A stretch of DNA of 64,000 nucleotides, from the NCBI GenBank assembly GCA_005793345.1, contig SXSU01000022.1:62001-126000 (forward strand). The letters run 5' to 3'. Source of the stretch: Bdellovibrionales bacterium. GTDB lineage: Bacteria > Bdellovibrionota > Bdellovibrionia > Bdellovibrionales > Bdellovibrionaceae. Within the stretch, counting starts at the first letter, position 1; every line of letters begins with the position of its first letter. The position numbers and the translations under genes were made by a program. This document shows positions 8,165 through 17,729 of this stretch, piece after piece. The notes beneath the pieces are model-generated. The model was not told the origin of the DNA, did not search any database, and saw nothing but the letters and a program-made list of their open reading frames with translations.

Positions 8165-8974
8165 TTAATTATGTTGAGTTAATTTTCGAATTGTTTGTTG
8201 AATTACAGCTTCTAAGATTCTAACTTCTTTGGTCGTAGGAATATTTTGGAGCATTAATCTTTTTAAAACGGTATAAGCATTGACTTTGTTATGTGTATTT
8301 AAATCAAAGCCTAGAGTTTCTAGCCACAATTTAATTGATTGATCTGGTAAAAGATTTGATTGACCAGGAGAGGTGGCTTTTAATTTTTCTTTTAAATCGC
8401 GAGGGCGGTTTTGTCCATCGAGTGTAGTTCTTGTGCCGCCAAGAGTGTCTCTTAAAATAAAAAGAGTAAGGAGGACAGCTTGTGATAAGTTTAAACTCCA
8501 ATTTTCACCGTAAGTGGGCAGAGAACAACAGTAATGACAATTTTGAATATCTTCTTGAGATAGGCCACTATCTTCAGTCCCAAAAAATAAATAGATAATA
8601 TTAGGAGTTTGAAATTCTTCCACTTCTTTAATTACAGATTGATCATTAGTTAAATTTACTAGTTTATTTTTTAAAGTTTCTAATGTTGATTTAAAATCAT
8701 AAACTTTGCGAGCCCGTCCGTCCCTGGCGGTCATTGCTATTCTGATGCCATTAGGTTCATTTTGATAAAACTCTTCTAAATTTTTATATTCTAATCTGTT
8801 CTCTAGAGGACGCTGTCCGCTTGCAGCAGCTTGATGAGTGGCAAAATCGATTTCACAATTTTTGTTGACGAGAATTAATTGAGCTGCACCCATATTTGTC
8901 ATGGCTCGGGCGGTAGAGCCAATATTCGATGCATAGAGAGTTTTAATGAGTACCACTCTTATTTCATAATTCAT
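8165..8974 (-). CDS. SpoU/TrmH-family RNA 2'-O-methyltransferase, TrmJ-like
   Basis: 269 aa. The SPOUT trefoil-knot motifs are all visible: motif 1 NIGSTARAMTNMG (17-29), motif 2 FGTEDSGL near 155 and motif 3 SLNLSQAVLL near 185. The N-terminal catalytic domain followed by a short helical C-terminal extension, plus length, fits TrmJ, which methylates position 32 of tRNAs. Other TrmH-family targets cannot be excluded. It starts 16 bp after the end of hldD on the same strand and is probably cotranscribed with it. Confidence 0.85.
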   Translation of the reverse strand: MNYEIRVVLIKTLYASNIGSTARAMTNMGAAQLILVNKNCEIDFATHQAAASGQRPLENRLEYKNLEEFYQNEPNGIRIAMTARDGRARKVYDFKSTLETLKNKLVNLTNDQSVIKEVEEFQTPNIIYLFFGTEDSGLSQEDIQNCHYCCSLPTYGENWSLNLSQAVLLTLFILRDTLGGTRTTLDGQNRPRDLKEKLKATSPGQSNLLPDQSIKLWLETLGFDLNTHNKVNAYTVLKRLMLQNIPTTKEVRILEAVIQQTIRKLTQHN

Positions 8975-8990
8975 AATTTCAATGCCTAAT

Positions 8991-9959
8991 TTACATTATT
9001 TTGTGATCGAGCAAATATTTTTCTACAGTGTCCTTAATGCCCACTTCAAGAGGCCATTGTGGGGCACTCATACCTGCTCGATTCCACTTGTTCATATCTG
9101 ATTGAGTAAAATATTGGTATTGATTTCTAATATTTTCTGGGATTTCAATCCAATTTATTTTTATTGATTTTTGGAGTGCAGAAAATACACCATTTGCTAA
9201 ATCCAACCAACTTTTGGCAGCTCCGTACCCCATGTTGTAAATACCATTTTCTGGTTTATTAGTCATGAGTTCAAGAATCCATCGAGTTATATCTTTTACG
9301 TAAATAAAGTCTCTCAGTTGTTTTCCATCTTCATAATTTGGGTTATGACTTTTAAAAAGTTGAAGAGAGTTGGTTTTTTGTATTTCATGAAAAGCTTTAT
9401 GAACAACACTGGCTTGAGGGCCTTTAAAATATTCATTTGGACCATAGACGTTGAAAAACTTTAAACCATACCAGTTTTTTGGAGTTAAAGTTTGGTGAAG
9501 TGCCCATTGATCAAATAACAATTTTGATTTTCCGTAAAGGTTTAGTGGGGTAAGTAAATCTGGATGGGTTACATCACTAAAACCTTTTTCTCCGGCACCA
9601 TAGGTGGCGGCACTACTTGCATAAATGTAATTTGCATTATTTTCTTTACACCATGTAAATAATTTTTCTGTATATTTCGTGTTATTTTCGAATAAAAAAT
9701 CCCAATTTGTTTCTGTAGTTGAAGAGCAAGCGCCCATGTGAATTATCCATTGAATATTTTTTGCTAGTGGTGAAGTTTTTAAAAAATCCCATACTTCATT
9801 GGTGAGTAAAAATTGAGTGAATTTTTTATTTTGAAGTAAGTCTGGGCGAGTTTGGTTAGAAATCGTATCAACACAGATTATATCATGAATCCCTTTATTG
9901 TTAAGCTCCCAAACAATAGAACTACCTATAAACCCATTTGCTCCTGTTACCATAATCAT
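8991..9959 (-). CDS. hldD: ADP-L-glycero-D-manno-heptose 6-epimerase
   Basis: Last step of ADP-heptose synthesis for the lipopolysaccharide inner core. It is an extended short-chain dehydrogenase: dinucleotide motif TGANGFIGSS at residues 5-14, 'ASSAATYG' for the catalytic Ser/Thr region, and YGKSK with Tyr142 and Lys146. The start is ATG at 9959, since GAGG lies 9 nt upstream; a TTG at 9974 is in frame but is itself where the Shine-Dalgarno lies. Size (322 aa) is normal. The partner adenylyltransferase hldC is about 15 kb away at 24659, so the pathway genes are scattered. Confidence 0.92.
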   Translation of the reverse strand: MIMVTGANGFIGSSIVWELNNKGIHDIICVDTISNQTRPDLLQNKKFTQFLLTNEVWDFLKTSPLAKNIQWIIHMGACSSTTETNWDFLFENNTKYTEKLFTWCKENNANYIYASSAATYGAGEKGFSDVTHPDLLTPLNLYGKSKLLFDQWALHQTLTPKNWYGLKFFNVYGPNEYFKGPQASVVHKAFHEIQKTNSLQLFKSHNPNYEDGKQLRDFIYVKDITRWILELMTNKPENGIYNMGYGAAKSWLDLANGVFSALQKSIKINWIEIPENIRNQYQYFTQSDMNKWNRAGMSAPQWPLEVGIKDTVEKYLLDHKIM

Positions 9960-10125
9960 AAATAAAAACCTCAATATATAGTTTGTGTGTTCTATCTAAC
10001 AACAAGGTGTTGTCTTTGTCTACGCAGCTGGCGAAATGATTAATGCATCTAAACAATTTCCATATTAGTCGTTAGAGGTATGTTAGGTACTTTAAAAAAT
10101 TATTTTATGCAAGTCGCTTATTTTG

Positions 10126-11037
10126 TTAATTAAATCTATTCTTGAAAGTACATTTTTGACAAAGCTCTTCGCAGGCTTTGTTTTTTTTAAAACTTGAAAT
10201 AATTTTTTGTGCTTTATTAGAGTAAATAATTTCAGACAATTCAGTTTCTAAAACATTGCCGAGATTAATTTTTGCTTCTTTATCAAGGCAACAAGGGACA
10301 ACAGTACCATCAGACAAAATTCCAATATGTTGTGTGAGTCCATGACAATAACCATCTGTGGATAAGTTTGTGGAATCTAGGGATGGCCATTCAAATCTTG
10401 TATCCCAATGGATTCTGATTTTATGAGTAAGACGCCAAGATTTTTTTTCTGTAATAGATAGTTGTTGTGGTAACGAAACAGAAAATTGATTTTCAAAAAA
10501 TTCAATTATGGATTTAGATTCTGAAGGTATTAAATTGGTTTCAAGTGCGTTCCAAAGTCGGAAGTTTATAAATAAATTTGGATTTAAGGCAGTTATTTTT
10601 TGACTAAAATTAACAAGAGATTGAAGATAGTTATCTGGATTTTTATTAGGGAAATTATCAAGAAAACTTTGAATACTAAAATTAATTTGCTTAAGACTTG
10701 TTGAATTATTTAAAAATAAATCTTCATAACGAGACAATAACAGACCATTTGTTGTTAGCTGCAGTGGGATTTTTTGATCTGATGCTATTTCGTATAGTTC
10801 TTTAAATTGTGGATGAGCTAGGGGCTCGCCCATTAGATGCATTGTAATTTCTTTGGTATGATTTTTAATTCTCTCCAAAATATTTTTAAATGTAGCAGGA
10901 GGCATTATTTTTTTATCACGCAAAACCTCTGGGCAAAAAGTACATTGAAGATTACAGATATTACTGACCTCAATATAAATTTTTGGGAAGTATACAGATG
11001 ATATCGTGCTTAGATTATTTTCATTTATTTTTTGCAT
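10126..11037 (-). CDS. Radical SAM protein with SPASM-type C-terminus
   Basis: 303 aa. CNLQCTFC gives the 4Fe-4S cysteines C28, C32 and C35 of the CxxxCxxC radical SAM motif. 'HLMGEPLAHP' matches the GGEP-like SAM-binding segment. The C-terminal part contains 'GILSDGTVVPCC', then 'CEELCQKC', consistent with a SPASM/Twitch auxiliary cluster. Such enzymes modify peptides or sugars or mature other enzymes; the substrate is not evident and there is no partner peptide gene beside it. ATG at 11037 follows an in-frame TTG. A long gene-poor stretch lies upstream. Confidence 0.85.
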   Translation of the reverse strand: MQKINENNLSTISSVYFPKIYIEVSNICNLQCTFCPEVLRDKKIMPPATFKNILERIKNHTKEITMHLMGEPLAHPQFKELYEIASDQKIPLQLTTNGLLLSRYEDLFLNNSTSLKQINFSIQSFLDNFPNKNPDNYLQSLVNFSQKITALNPNLFINFRLWNALETNLIPSESKSIIEFFENQFSVSLPQQLSITEKKSWRLTHKIRIHWDTRFEWPSLDSTNLSTDGYCHGLTQHIGILSDGTVVPCCLDKEAKINLGNVLETELSEIIYSNKAQKIISSFKKNKACEELCQKCTFKNRFN

Positions 11038-11318
11038 CAATTGACCGCTTCTTTTGGCGTGAGTTTAGCAGAGTCTTAAGGGTACTTCAACCTATACTTG
11101 TTGCGACTATAGATTAGGTTTTTTAAAAAAGAAATTTTACTATTTAGGCGTAAATAAAGTGACCTTGTTGGCAATCCTTGCAATGAATTATCTCCCAATA
11201 TTTTTCCAATCCCTGATCGAGTTAGAATATTAGTTATTGTTTATAACAACAAACGTACAGCAAGCCAAATATCAGAAAATACGTTCCTCTAAAAAAGATC
11301 AAAAAGGTATTTTAAAAT

Positions 11319-11423
11319 TTACAAAATTAACAATATTAATTTCAATATCCTATTAAGTTTTTTCCAATTATGACGATTAACAATCCAGCGGTTAGACTGA
11401 GATTTAATGTTAAAATTTATCAT
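11319..11423 (-). CDS. Possible small protein, 34 aa
   Basis: Short reading frame starting ATG-ATA-AAT with a strong ribosome-binding sequence AAGGAAAGG about 6 nt upstream (complement of 11430-11438). The product is basic with two Trp in the middle ('NRWIVNRHNWKK') and a hydrophobic C-terminus of Leu/Ile, a shape seen in small membrane peptides. It follows another short open frame (11455-11622) by 31 bp on the same strand. No family recognised; coding is unproven. Confidence 0.3.
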   Translation of the reverse strand: MINFNIKSQSNRWIVNRHNWKKLNRILKLILLIL

Positions 11424-11454
11424 AATGACCTTTCCTTCTTTAGTGTGGGGGAGG

Positions 11455-11622
11455 TCATCGCCTTTTAAAGCCAACAAGGTCAACACAACCAGGTGCATAA
11501 CCTAAACCAATATCCAAACTCATTTTAAGCAGTGCTAAAGAAAGATAAAGTTTATAGTTATCCAATAATATTCGGATTTGATTTTTTAAAATGTCGCGGT
11601 GCCAGCTTATTTTATCGAGCAA
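11455..11622 (-). CDS. Possible small protein or gene remnant, up to 55 aa
   Basis: Open frame on the minus strand, possible TTG start at 11622, stop at 11455-11457. The translation is protein-like: 'LLDNYKLYLSLALLKMSL' followed by 'GYAPGCVDLVGFKRR'. It has no ATG start and no clear Shine-Dalgarno. It may be the end of a decayed gene or a real small protein upstream of the 34-aa frame. Confidence 0.25.
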   Translation of the reverse strand: MLDKISWHRDILKNQIRILLDNYKLYLSLALLKMSLDIGLGYAPGCVDLVGFKRR

Positions 11623-11690
11623 TTTATTGAATTTTAGACCGTTTGTAATTTAAATAGATTCAAAGACAATTGAATAACAAAGAGGAGTCT

Positions 11691-12923
11691 ATGAAAAAAA
11701 TAAAAGTTGCAAATCCTGTTGTAGAATTAGATGGCGATGAAATGACGAGAATCATCTGGAAGATGATTAAGGATAAATATATTCACCCTTATCTTGAACT
11801 TGATATAAAGTATTTTGATTTAGGAATGGAGTATCGAGATAAAACTGAAGATAAAGTTACTGTCGATGCTGCAGAAGCTATTAAAAAGTATAATGTTGGA
11901 ATTAAATGTGCAACGATCACGCCGGATGAAGCGCGTGTAAAAGAATTTAATTTAAAAAAAATGTGGAAATCTCCAAATGGAACTATCAGAAATATTTTAG
12001 ATGGAACTGTATTTAGAGAGCCAATTATTTGTAAAAATGTTCCACGTTTAGTACCTAACTGGACAGCTCCTATTTGTATTGGTCGTCATGCTTTTGGTGA
12101 TCAGTATCGAGCAACCGATTTTGTAACAAAAGGCCCTGGAAAATTAACAATTACTTTTCAACCTAAAGATGGATCTACGCCAATTTCTCATGAAGTGTAT
12201 CAATTTGAAGGCGATGGCGTTGCAATGGCAATGTATAACACTGATGAATCTATTAAGGGTTTTGCACGTTCATGTTTCAATATTGCACTTTCAAAAAAAT
12301 GGCCACTTTACTTTTCATCAAAAAATACAATTCTTAAAAAATACGATGGCAGATTTAAAGATATTTTTGAAGAATTATACAATACTGAATTTAAAACTCA
12401 ATTCACAGCTGCAGGCATTACTTATGAACATCGTTTGATTGATGACATGGTTGCAAGCGCTTTAAAATGGAATGGTAATTTTGTTTGGGCATGTAAAAAC
12501 TATGATGGAGATGTTCAATCTGATACAGTCGCACAAGGTTTTGGTTCGCTGGGATTAATGACGTCTGTGCTTATTACTCCAGATGGAAAAACTATGGAGT
12601 CCGAAGCAGCTCATGGAACAGTTACACGTCACTATAGAATGCATCAACAAGGCAAACCGACATCTACTAATCCAATAGCATCGATATTTGCTTGGACAAG
12701 AGGCTTAGCATTCAGAGGTAAATTGGATAATAATCCGGAGTTAATAAAATTTTGTGAAACATTAGAGCATGCTTGTGTTTCTACTGTTGAGAGTGGCAAA
12801 ATGACAAAAGATTTAGCAGTTTGTATTCATGGTGAAAAAGTATCTGATAAAGATTATTTAACAACTGAAGCATTCATGGAAGCTATTGATCAAACACTTA
12901 GAAAAAATTTAAATCTTAATTAA
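11691..12923 (+). CDS. icd: NADP-dependent isocitrate dehydrogenase (eukaryote-like type)
   Basis: TCA-cycle enzyme, isocitrate to 2-oxoglutarate. The sequence is of the homodimeric 'type II' class shared with eukaryotes: [13 protein letters not shown] near the N-terminus, '[14 protein letters not shown]', '[20 protein letters not shown]', '[10 protein letters not shown]' and '[12 protein letters not shown]'. Active-site Tyr, Lys and Asp residues of this class fall in these blocks. ATG at 11691 is chosen because GAGGAG lies at 11681-11686; the frame is open further upstream from 11670. 410 aa, normal. It is convergent with murF. Confidence 0.93.
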   Translation: MKKIKVANPVVELDGDEMTRIIWKMIKDKYIHPYLELDIKYFDLGMEYRDKTEDKVTVDAAEAIKKYNVGIKCATITPDEARVKEFNLKKMWKSPNGTIRNILDGTVFREPIICKNVPRLVPNWTAPICIGRHAFGDQYRATDFVTKGPGKLTITFQPKDGSTPISHEVYQFEGDGVAMAMYNTDESIKGFARSCFNIALSKKWPLYFSSKNTILKKYDGRFKDIFEELYNTEFKTQFTAAGITYEHRLIDDMVASALKWNGNFVWACKNYDGDVQSDTVAQGFGSLGLMTSVLITPDGKTMESEAAHGTVTRHYRMHQQGKPTSTNPIASIFAWTRGLAFRGKLDNNPELIKFCETLEHACVSTVESGKMTKDLAVCIHGEKVSDKDYLTTEAFMEAIDQTLRKNLNLN

Positions 12924-12954
12924 TTAATTTTTATTACTTATGATTCACTATTAA

Positions 12955-13038
12955 AAGTAACTGCTCTTGATAAAATACAATTTTCAATTCATTGAATTGT
13001 GTTGTGTTAAATCTTTGGTAGTTACTTCCTTATTTTTT
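12955..13038 (+). terminator. Long imperfect hairpin between icd and murF
   Basis: AAGTAACT (12955-12962) pairs with AGTTACTT (13020-13027) around an inner ACAATT/AATTGT dyad, followed by CC and a T-rich run to 13038. It lies between convergent genes and probably ends icd transcripts. The long internal loop makes it weaker than a classic intrinsic terminator. Confidence 0.4.
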
Positions 13039-13065
13039 TTAAATGCATTAAATGCTTAAAATGTT

Positions 13066-14508
13066 TTATTTGTTAATGTTGATGTTTAATTCAGTTAAAA
13101 CTTTTTCTAACTTCATTCCTCGAGAGCCTTTTATAACCATTAGGTCATTAGCTTTTAGTTGGGAATTAATTTTTAAACAAATATCGTGATCTACTTCATT
13201 AGAGGTAAAAACTGTTATTTTGTTATTTTTATTTTTTCGAATAAATCCGTTATTGTAAAATTCGCAATGGGGCCCTACAAACCAAACGATATCAAATGGA
13301 GCTGAGGCTACTAATTCTCCTAACTCTTCGTGAAGTATGCAGGATTGATCACCAAGTTCTTTCATATCACCAAAGACACCAATGTATTTTTGACTTGAAT
13401 TTTTAGTGAACAATTTAATATTTTCAATAAGTGCTTTTTGACTATCGGGATTGGCATTATAACCATCAAAGACTACTGTGGCACCAATTTGCGTTTTAAG
13501 AATTTGGTTTCGACCCCAAGTGTTTTTACAATTTGGTAGTGATCTCCAAATTTGATCAGGAGTTAAACCTGTAGATAAAGCAAAACTTACTGCTGCCATT
13601 AAATTAGTAATGTTGTGCGCTCCAAAGATTTCTAATTCACAGGATCCAAAAGTTGATAAGATAGTTCCTTCAATTGAAATGTGACTTACACTAAAAGATT
13701 TAATACTTAATTGAACATCAATATTTTCATTAGGGACATCAGAGTTATATTCTGAAAAAGTAATTATTTTTGATTTGGGATTTTTATTTTTAAAGGGCAC
13801 AAGCATTTTAGCTGTCCAGGGATTATCAAGATTAAAAACGGCATGCTGTGGATTAATTACACTTGAATAGATTTCTTCTTTTGCTAAACTAACTGCTTCA
13901 ATTGAACCTAGCCCTTCAAGATGAGCTCGCCCAACCATTGTAACTCCAACTACATTTGGGCGCGCAATTCCAACAAGCTCGCTAATTTCGTTTGGATGAT
14001 TCATTCCCATTTCACAAATCACTAAATCGTGTTCAGGCATAATACCCAATAGGGTTAATGGAACCCCCCAATGATTATTAAAACTTCCTTGATTGTAATG
14101 AACATTAAAATACGGTTTTAAAATTGCAGCTAAAAACTCTTTAGTTGTAGTTTTTCCATTACTACCCGTAAGCGCTATTACTTTAGCAAGAGCTTGATTG
14201 CGTCGAAAAGTAGATAATGACTGCAGAGCTTTTAATGTATCATCAACCAAAACAATTGTAACTCTACCTTTTAAGTGTTCGTATTCAGGTTCCCACTTGT
14301 GAATTAAAAGAGCTGTAGCCCCTTGCTCAACTGCTTGATCTAAAAAACGATGAGCGTCGTGTGCTTCTCCTTGAAGAGCAATGAAAAGTGTATTTTCTAG
14401 GAGTTGTCGTGAATCGGTTCCGACTCCTGCAAATTCAGTTTGATTTTGTGTGATGACTTTACCATGGGTAGAATTCACAATATCAAATAAGGTTATATAT
14501 TTATTCAT
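13066..14508 (-). CDS. murF: UDP-N-acetylmuramoyl-tripeptide-D-alanyl-D-alanine ligase
   Basis: Cytoplasmic Mur ligase that adds D-Ala-D-Ala to UDP-MurNAc-tripeptide. The P-loop ALTGSNGKTTTKEF lies near residue 112. 'HYNQGSFNNHWGVPLTLL' and 'FDGYNANPDS' are MurF-type motifs. 480 aa, normal. GGGAGC before ATG is a good Shine-Dalgarno. The first 8 bp overlap the end of murE, so translation is probably coupled. In most bacteria mraY and murD follow; here the gene ends against convergent icd. Confidence 0.95.
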   Translation of the reverse strand: MNKYITLFDIVNSTHGKVITQNQTEFAGVGTDSRQLLENTLFIALQGEAHDAHRFLDQAVEQGATALLIHKWEPEYEHLKGRVTIVLVDDTLKALQSLSTFRRNQALAKVIALTGSNGKTTTKEFLAAILKPYFNVHYNQGSFNNHWGVPLTLLGIMPEHDLVICEMGMNHPNEISELVGIARPNVVGVTMVGRAHLEGLGSIEAVSLAKEEIYSSVINPQHAVFNLDNPWTAKMLVPFKNKNPKSKIITFSEYNSDVPNENIDVQLSIKSFSVSHISIEGTILSTFGSCELEIFGAHNITNLMAAVSFALSTGLTPDQIWRSLPNCKNTWGRNQILKTQIGATVVFDGYNANPDSQKALIENIKLFTKNSSQKYIGVFGDMKELGDQSCILHEELGELVASAPFDIVWFVGPHCEFYNNGFIRKNKNNKITVFTSNEVDHDICLKINSQLKANDLMVIKGSRGMKLEKVLTELNININK

Positions 14509-15994
14509 TATAAAGCTCCCAAGCTAATTCATAATCATTAAAATAAAATTTTTCTTTTCCAATAATTTGATAGGTTTCATGACCTTTGCCTGCAATGAGT
14601 ACCACATCATTTATATTTGAAATTTTAAGCGCATGTTGAATAGCTAATTTTCTATTTTCAATTGAATCGTAGTTTTTATCCTTAAAACCAATTTCGATTT
14701 CTTCAATAATTTTTATAGGCTCTTCTGTTCTTGGATTGTCTGAGGTGACAATTACATGATCGGAGTATGTTTCTGCGATTGCAGCCATTAGCGGTCTTTT
14801 GCCTTTATCTCTATCTCCCCCACAGCCAAAAACAGTTATAATTTTAGAATTTAAATGACTTTTCGTTTTTAATTTAACCAAACTTTTTAAAACATTCTCT
14901 AATGCATCTGGAGTGTGGGCATAGTCTATAAAAATAAATTTTTGTTTTTGTGCAGATGTATTTAAAACTAACTGCAATCGACCAGGAATTCCAGTAAAGC
15001 TTTCTAGATTTTTTTTAATCGTAGTAATTTTAATTCCTTTGAATAAGCAGGCGCCAATTGCTCCTACTACATTATATACATTATGAAGACCCACTAGTGG
15101 AGATTTAAAAATTTCAGTTCCCCAAGGCGATATTAATTTAAATTTTGTAAAGCCAAATTCCATTGATAATATTTCAAAATATAAATCATGCTTTGGATTT
15201 TGACCAAAAAAATATTTACTGATTTTAACAGGAACTTCAACTTTTTGAACCCAGGGATCATCTCCGTTTAGGAAGGCCGCTTTTCTTTGTTTTTTTGACT
15301 GGGGCAAAAGATCAGAAAATAATTTATTTTTTGAAGCAAAATAATTTTCCATTGTAATATGGTAATCAAGATGATCGCGGGTTAAATTTGTAAAGATTGC
15401 CACATCAAATTGGAGTTCATTAACTCGAAATTGATCAATAGCATGCGATGAAACTTCTATAGCTAAGGCTTTTGCTCCTTCATTAACAAATTCATTTAGT
15501 CTTTCTTGTAAAGAGATGGGATCTGGAGTCGTGTGTGTAGTCTCCCACATTTTATCTTTTAGATGGTGATTTATTGTTCCAATAACGCCAGTTGAGATTT
15601 GATTTTGATTTAAAAGCCACTCGATAATGTATGTAGTTGAAGTTTTACCATTGGTTCCAGTAACTCCAACACAGAACAACTTTGAAGAGGGGTAGTTATA
15701 AAATCGTGAAGCTAATTCACAAATAAATTTTCTGGTCGATGGTACCTTTGCAATGACTCCAGTATATTTTGAGACAACTATAGAATCGTTTTCAAGCACA
15801 ATAGCTGCCGCTTTTTTATTAATTGCTTCTGAAATAAATTGGTGACCATCGTGACGTATTCCTTTCTCAGCAATAAACAAAGAATTATTATCAATTTGTT
15901 TTGAAGATGAAGTTATTTTTGTAATAGTTTGGGTTAGTTTTTCTTGCCCAGAAATAATTATTGTATCAGAGAGAAGATCTTGAAGTGTTTTCAT
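14501..15994 (-). CDS. murE: UDP-N-acetylmuramoyl-tripeptide synthetase, meso-diaminopimelate type
   Basis: Adds the third stem residue of peptidoglycan. P-loop GVTGTNGKTSTT, 'TTPDP' and 'TNLTRDHLDYH' are visible. The substrate-specificity motif DNPR ('TSDNPRTEEP') is that of meso-diaminopimelate-adding enzymes. The start MKTLQDLL at 15994 matches the family N-terminus; the frame runs upstream to 16036 without a better site. 497 aa, normal. Upstream is a divergent intergenic region shared with the lipoprotein gene at 16202, which breaks the usual division/cell-wall cluster. Confidence 0.94.
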   Translation of the reverse strand: MKTLQDLLSDTIIISGQEKLTQTITKITSSSKQIDNNSLFIAEKGIRHDGHQFISEAINKKAAAIVLENDSIVVSKYTGVIAKVPSTRKFICELASRFYNYPSSKLFCVGVTGTNGKTSTTYIIEWLLNQNQISTGVIGTINHHLKDKMWETTHTTPDPISLQERLNEFVNEGAKALAIEVSSHAIDQFRVNELQFDVAIFTNLTRDHLDYHITMENYFASKNKLFSDLLPQSKKQRKAAFLNGDDPWVQKVEVPVKISKYFFGQNPKHDLYFEILSMEFGFTKFKLISPWGTEIFKSPLVGLHNVYNVVGAIGACLFKGIKITTIKKNLESFTGIPGRLQLVLNTSAQKQKFIFIDYAHTPDALENVLKSLVKLKTKSHLNSKIITVFGCGGDRDKGKRPLMAAIAETYSDHVIVTSDNPRTEEPIKIIEEIEIGFKDKNYDSIENRKLAIQHALKISNINDVVLIAGKGHETYQIIGKEKFYFNDYELAWELYNE

Positions 15995-16201
15995 GGTAAC
16001 TAGTGAACCATATAATCTCGATTCAATCAATAGCACGATCCCAGACTTTAGTATTTAATATTCAGGTCTATTGTCTGTAGGACTATATTTTTTTAAAATA
16101 ATCTTTGCCAGTCAATTATATAAAATTTTTAATTAGATGTGTGGTTAGTTTATATAGATAAATAATAACCTTTCAACGCTTTTGATTATTTTGGAGAATG
16201 C

Positions 16202-16570
16202 ATGAAAAAATTAATTTGTATATCAGGATTATTTTTAACTTTAATTGGTTGTGGTACGACTCAAAAAGCAAGACTCGAAGCAAGAGATAAAGTAATTCAA
16301 CAATCAGGTATGATGTGTGATTTTGTAAATGAAGCAGACTATAAAGATGTTGATATAGAATTAAATATTAGAATGGCAAATAAATGTAATGGTTCAAAAC
16401 CATTCTCTGTATCAGGCTATAAAAGATTTAATGAAAGCCAGGGATTTATGTACTGTTGCAATGTAAAAGAAGGAGTTTCATCAGCTTCCTTAACAAATCC
16501 TCTTGCAGAAGAAAAAGAAAAAACAACGCCTTCAAATAAAGATAAAGATAAAGATAAAGAAAATAAATAA
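16202..16570 (+). CDS. Small lipoprotein of unknown function
   Basis: 122 aa with a lipoprotein signal peptide; the lipobox LIGC puts the lipidated Cys at residue 17. The mature part has paired cysteines (MMCDF, NKCNG, YCCNV) and a very charged C-terminal tail of Asp/Lys/Glu repeats. GGAG lies before the ATG. The gene is followed after 13 bp by ftsW and probably forms the first cistron of ftsW-murG-murC. An envelope role tied to division is suggested only by position. Confidence 0.75.
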   Translation: MKKLICISGLFLTLIGCGTTQKARLEARDKVIQQSGMMCDFVNEADYKDVDIELNIRMANKCNGSKPFSVSGYKRFNESQGFMYCCNVKEGVSSASLTNPLAEEKEKTTPSNKDKDKDKENK

Positions 16571-16583
16571 CGAGGAATTTTCA

Positions 16584-17681
16584 TTGAAGCAAACTTGGGA
16601 TAAAAGTTTACTCATGTCTATTTTGGCTTTAATTGGAATAGGCCTAGTGCAAGTCTATTCTTCAAGTTATATTTTGGCGACCGAAAGGTTTGATGACCCT
16701 TTTTATTTTATAAGAAAACAGTTACTATTTTCAATTTTTGGAATACTTTCAATTTTTATAGGCATGAGTATTCCATGGCATAAAATTGAAAAGAATGCGC
16801 TATTGATTTGGATAAGCGCAACAATATTAATACTTTTAACATATGTTCCTGGAATTGGTGTTAAAGTGGGTGGGGCTCAAAGATGGATAAATATTGGTTT
16901 TGGATTTAGGCTTGAGGCAAGTGAATTGTTAAAAATTTCGTTTCCACTTTTTTTTGCTTGGTATGCAAAAAAGTATCGGGACTTTTCAATTAATCATCAT
17001 ATAATAGCAATCTTATTTTTTATTGGCCCTCTATTAATGTTGCTCAAACAACCTGATTTTGGTTCATGCTTACTCATAGTTCTAGTTGCTGTTAGTTTAT
17101 TATTTGTATCTGGATTACATCTTAAATATTTTGCTGGTTTGACTGCTATACTTTTACCTACTTTCTATTTTTTAGTAATGCAAGTCCCTTATCGTCGAGC
17201 AAGAGTATTGGCTTTTTTAAATCCCTGGAAAGAGTCAGAAGATGGTGGATTTCAACTTTTGCAAAGTCTCCTCAGTTTTAAAAGTGGTGGATTATTTGGT
17301 GAAGGTCTTGGACTTTCACAAGGAAAACTTTATTTTCTGCCAGAAGCTCATACAGATTTTATTTTATCAGTTTTTGCAGAAGAAACTGGGTTTATAGGAT
17401 TTTTTTTACTTTTGATACTTTATGGTTTTGTAATTGTAAGGGGATTTAAAATCGCATCACAAACTGAAGATGCTTTTTCAAAATGGGTAGCCCTAGGTGT
17501 TATTTTGATATTTACTTACTCTGTTTTGATAAATGTTGGTGTTGTATTAGGAATGCTTCCGACAAAAGGTTTAACCCTTCCACTCGTCAGCTATGGAGGG
17601 ACTTCATTAATTGCCTTTTGCTTTGCTTTTGGTATATTGCTAAATATTAATCGACATCAAACTTACCAAAAGCAAATTTAA
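16584..17681 (+). CDS. ftsW: SEDS-family peptidoglycan glycosyltransferase FtsW
   Basis: Multi-pass membrane SEDS protein polymerising septal glycan from lipid II with a class B penicillin-binding protein. Hydrophobic segments run through the whole 365 aa. Family motifs include 'PGIGVKVGGAQRWINIG', 'FKSGGLFGEGLGLSQGK', 'LPEAHTDFILSVFAEE' and 'LPTKGLTLPLVSYGG'. The start is TTG at 16584 with GAGG at 16572-16575. The frame is open further 5' but that part is a Lys-rich overlap with the lipoprotein gene. The murG-murC context favours FtsW over RodA. Confidence 0.9.
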   Translation: MKQTWDKSLLMSILALIGIGLVQVYSSSYILATERFDDPFYFIRKQLLFSIFGILSIFIGMSIPWHKIEKNALLIWISATILILLTYVPGIGVKVGGAQRWINIGFGFRLEASELLKISFPLFFAWYAKKYRDFSINHHIIAILFFIGPLLMLLKQPDFGSCLLIVLVAVSLLFVSGLHLKYFAGLTAILLPTFYFLVMQVPYRRARVLAFLNPWKESEDGGFQLLQSLLSFKSGGLFGEGLGLSQGKLYFLPEAHTDFILSVFAEETGFIGFFLLLILYGFVIVRGFKIASQTEDAFSKWVALGVILIFTYSVLINVGVVLGMLPTKGLTLPLVSYGGTSLIAFCFAFGILLNINRHQTYQKQI

Positions 17682-17729
17682 TTAACATACTAGAAAAAAG
17701 TTGTGTATGATGATTTCAGGAGTTTTAAT

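Larger units (their letters stand above)
11038..11690. other. Gene-poor interval upstream of icd
   Basis: About 650 bp between the radical SAM gene and icd with no long reading frame. It holds the two tiny minus-strand frames listed separately and must hold the promoters of both flanking genes. No tRNA fold or dispersed repeat was seen. Confidence 0.6.
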
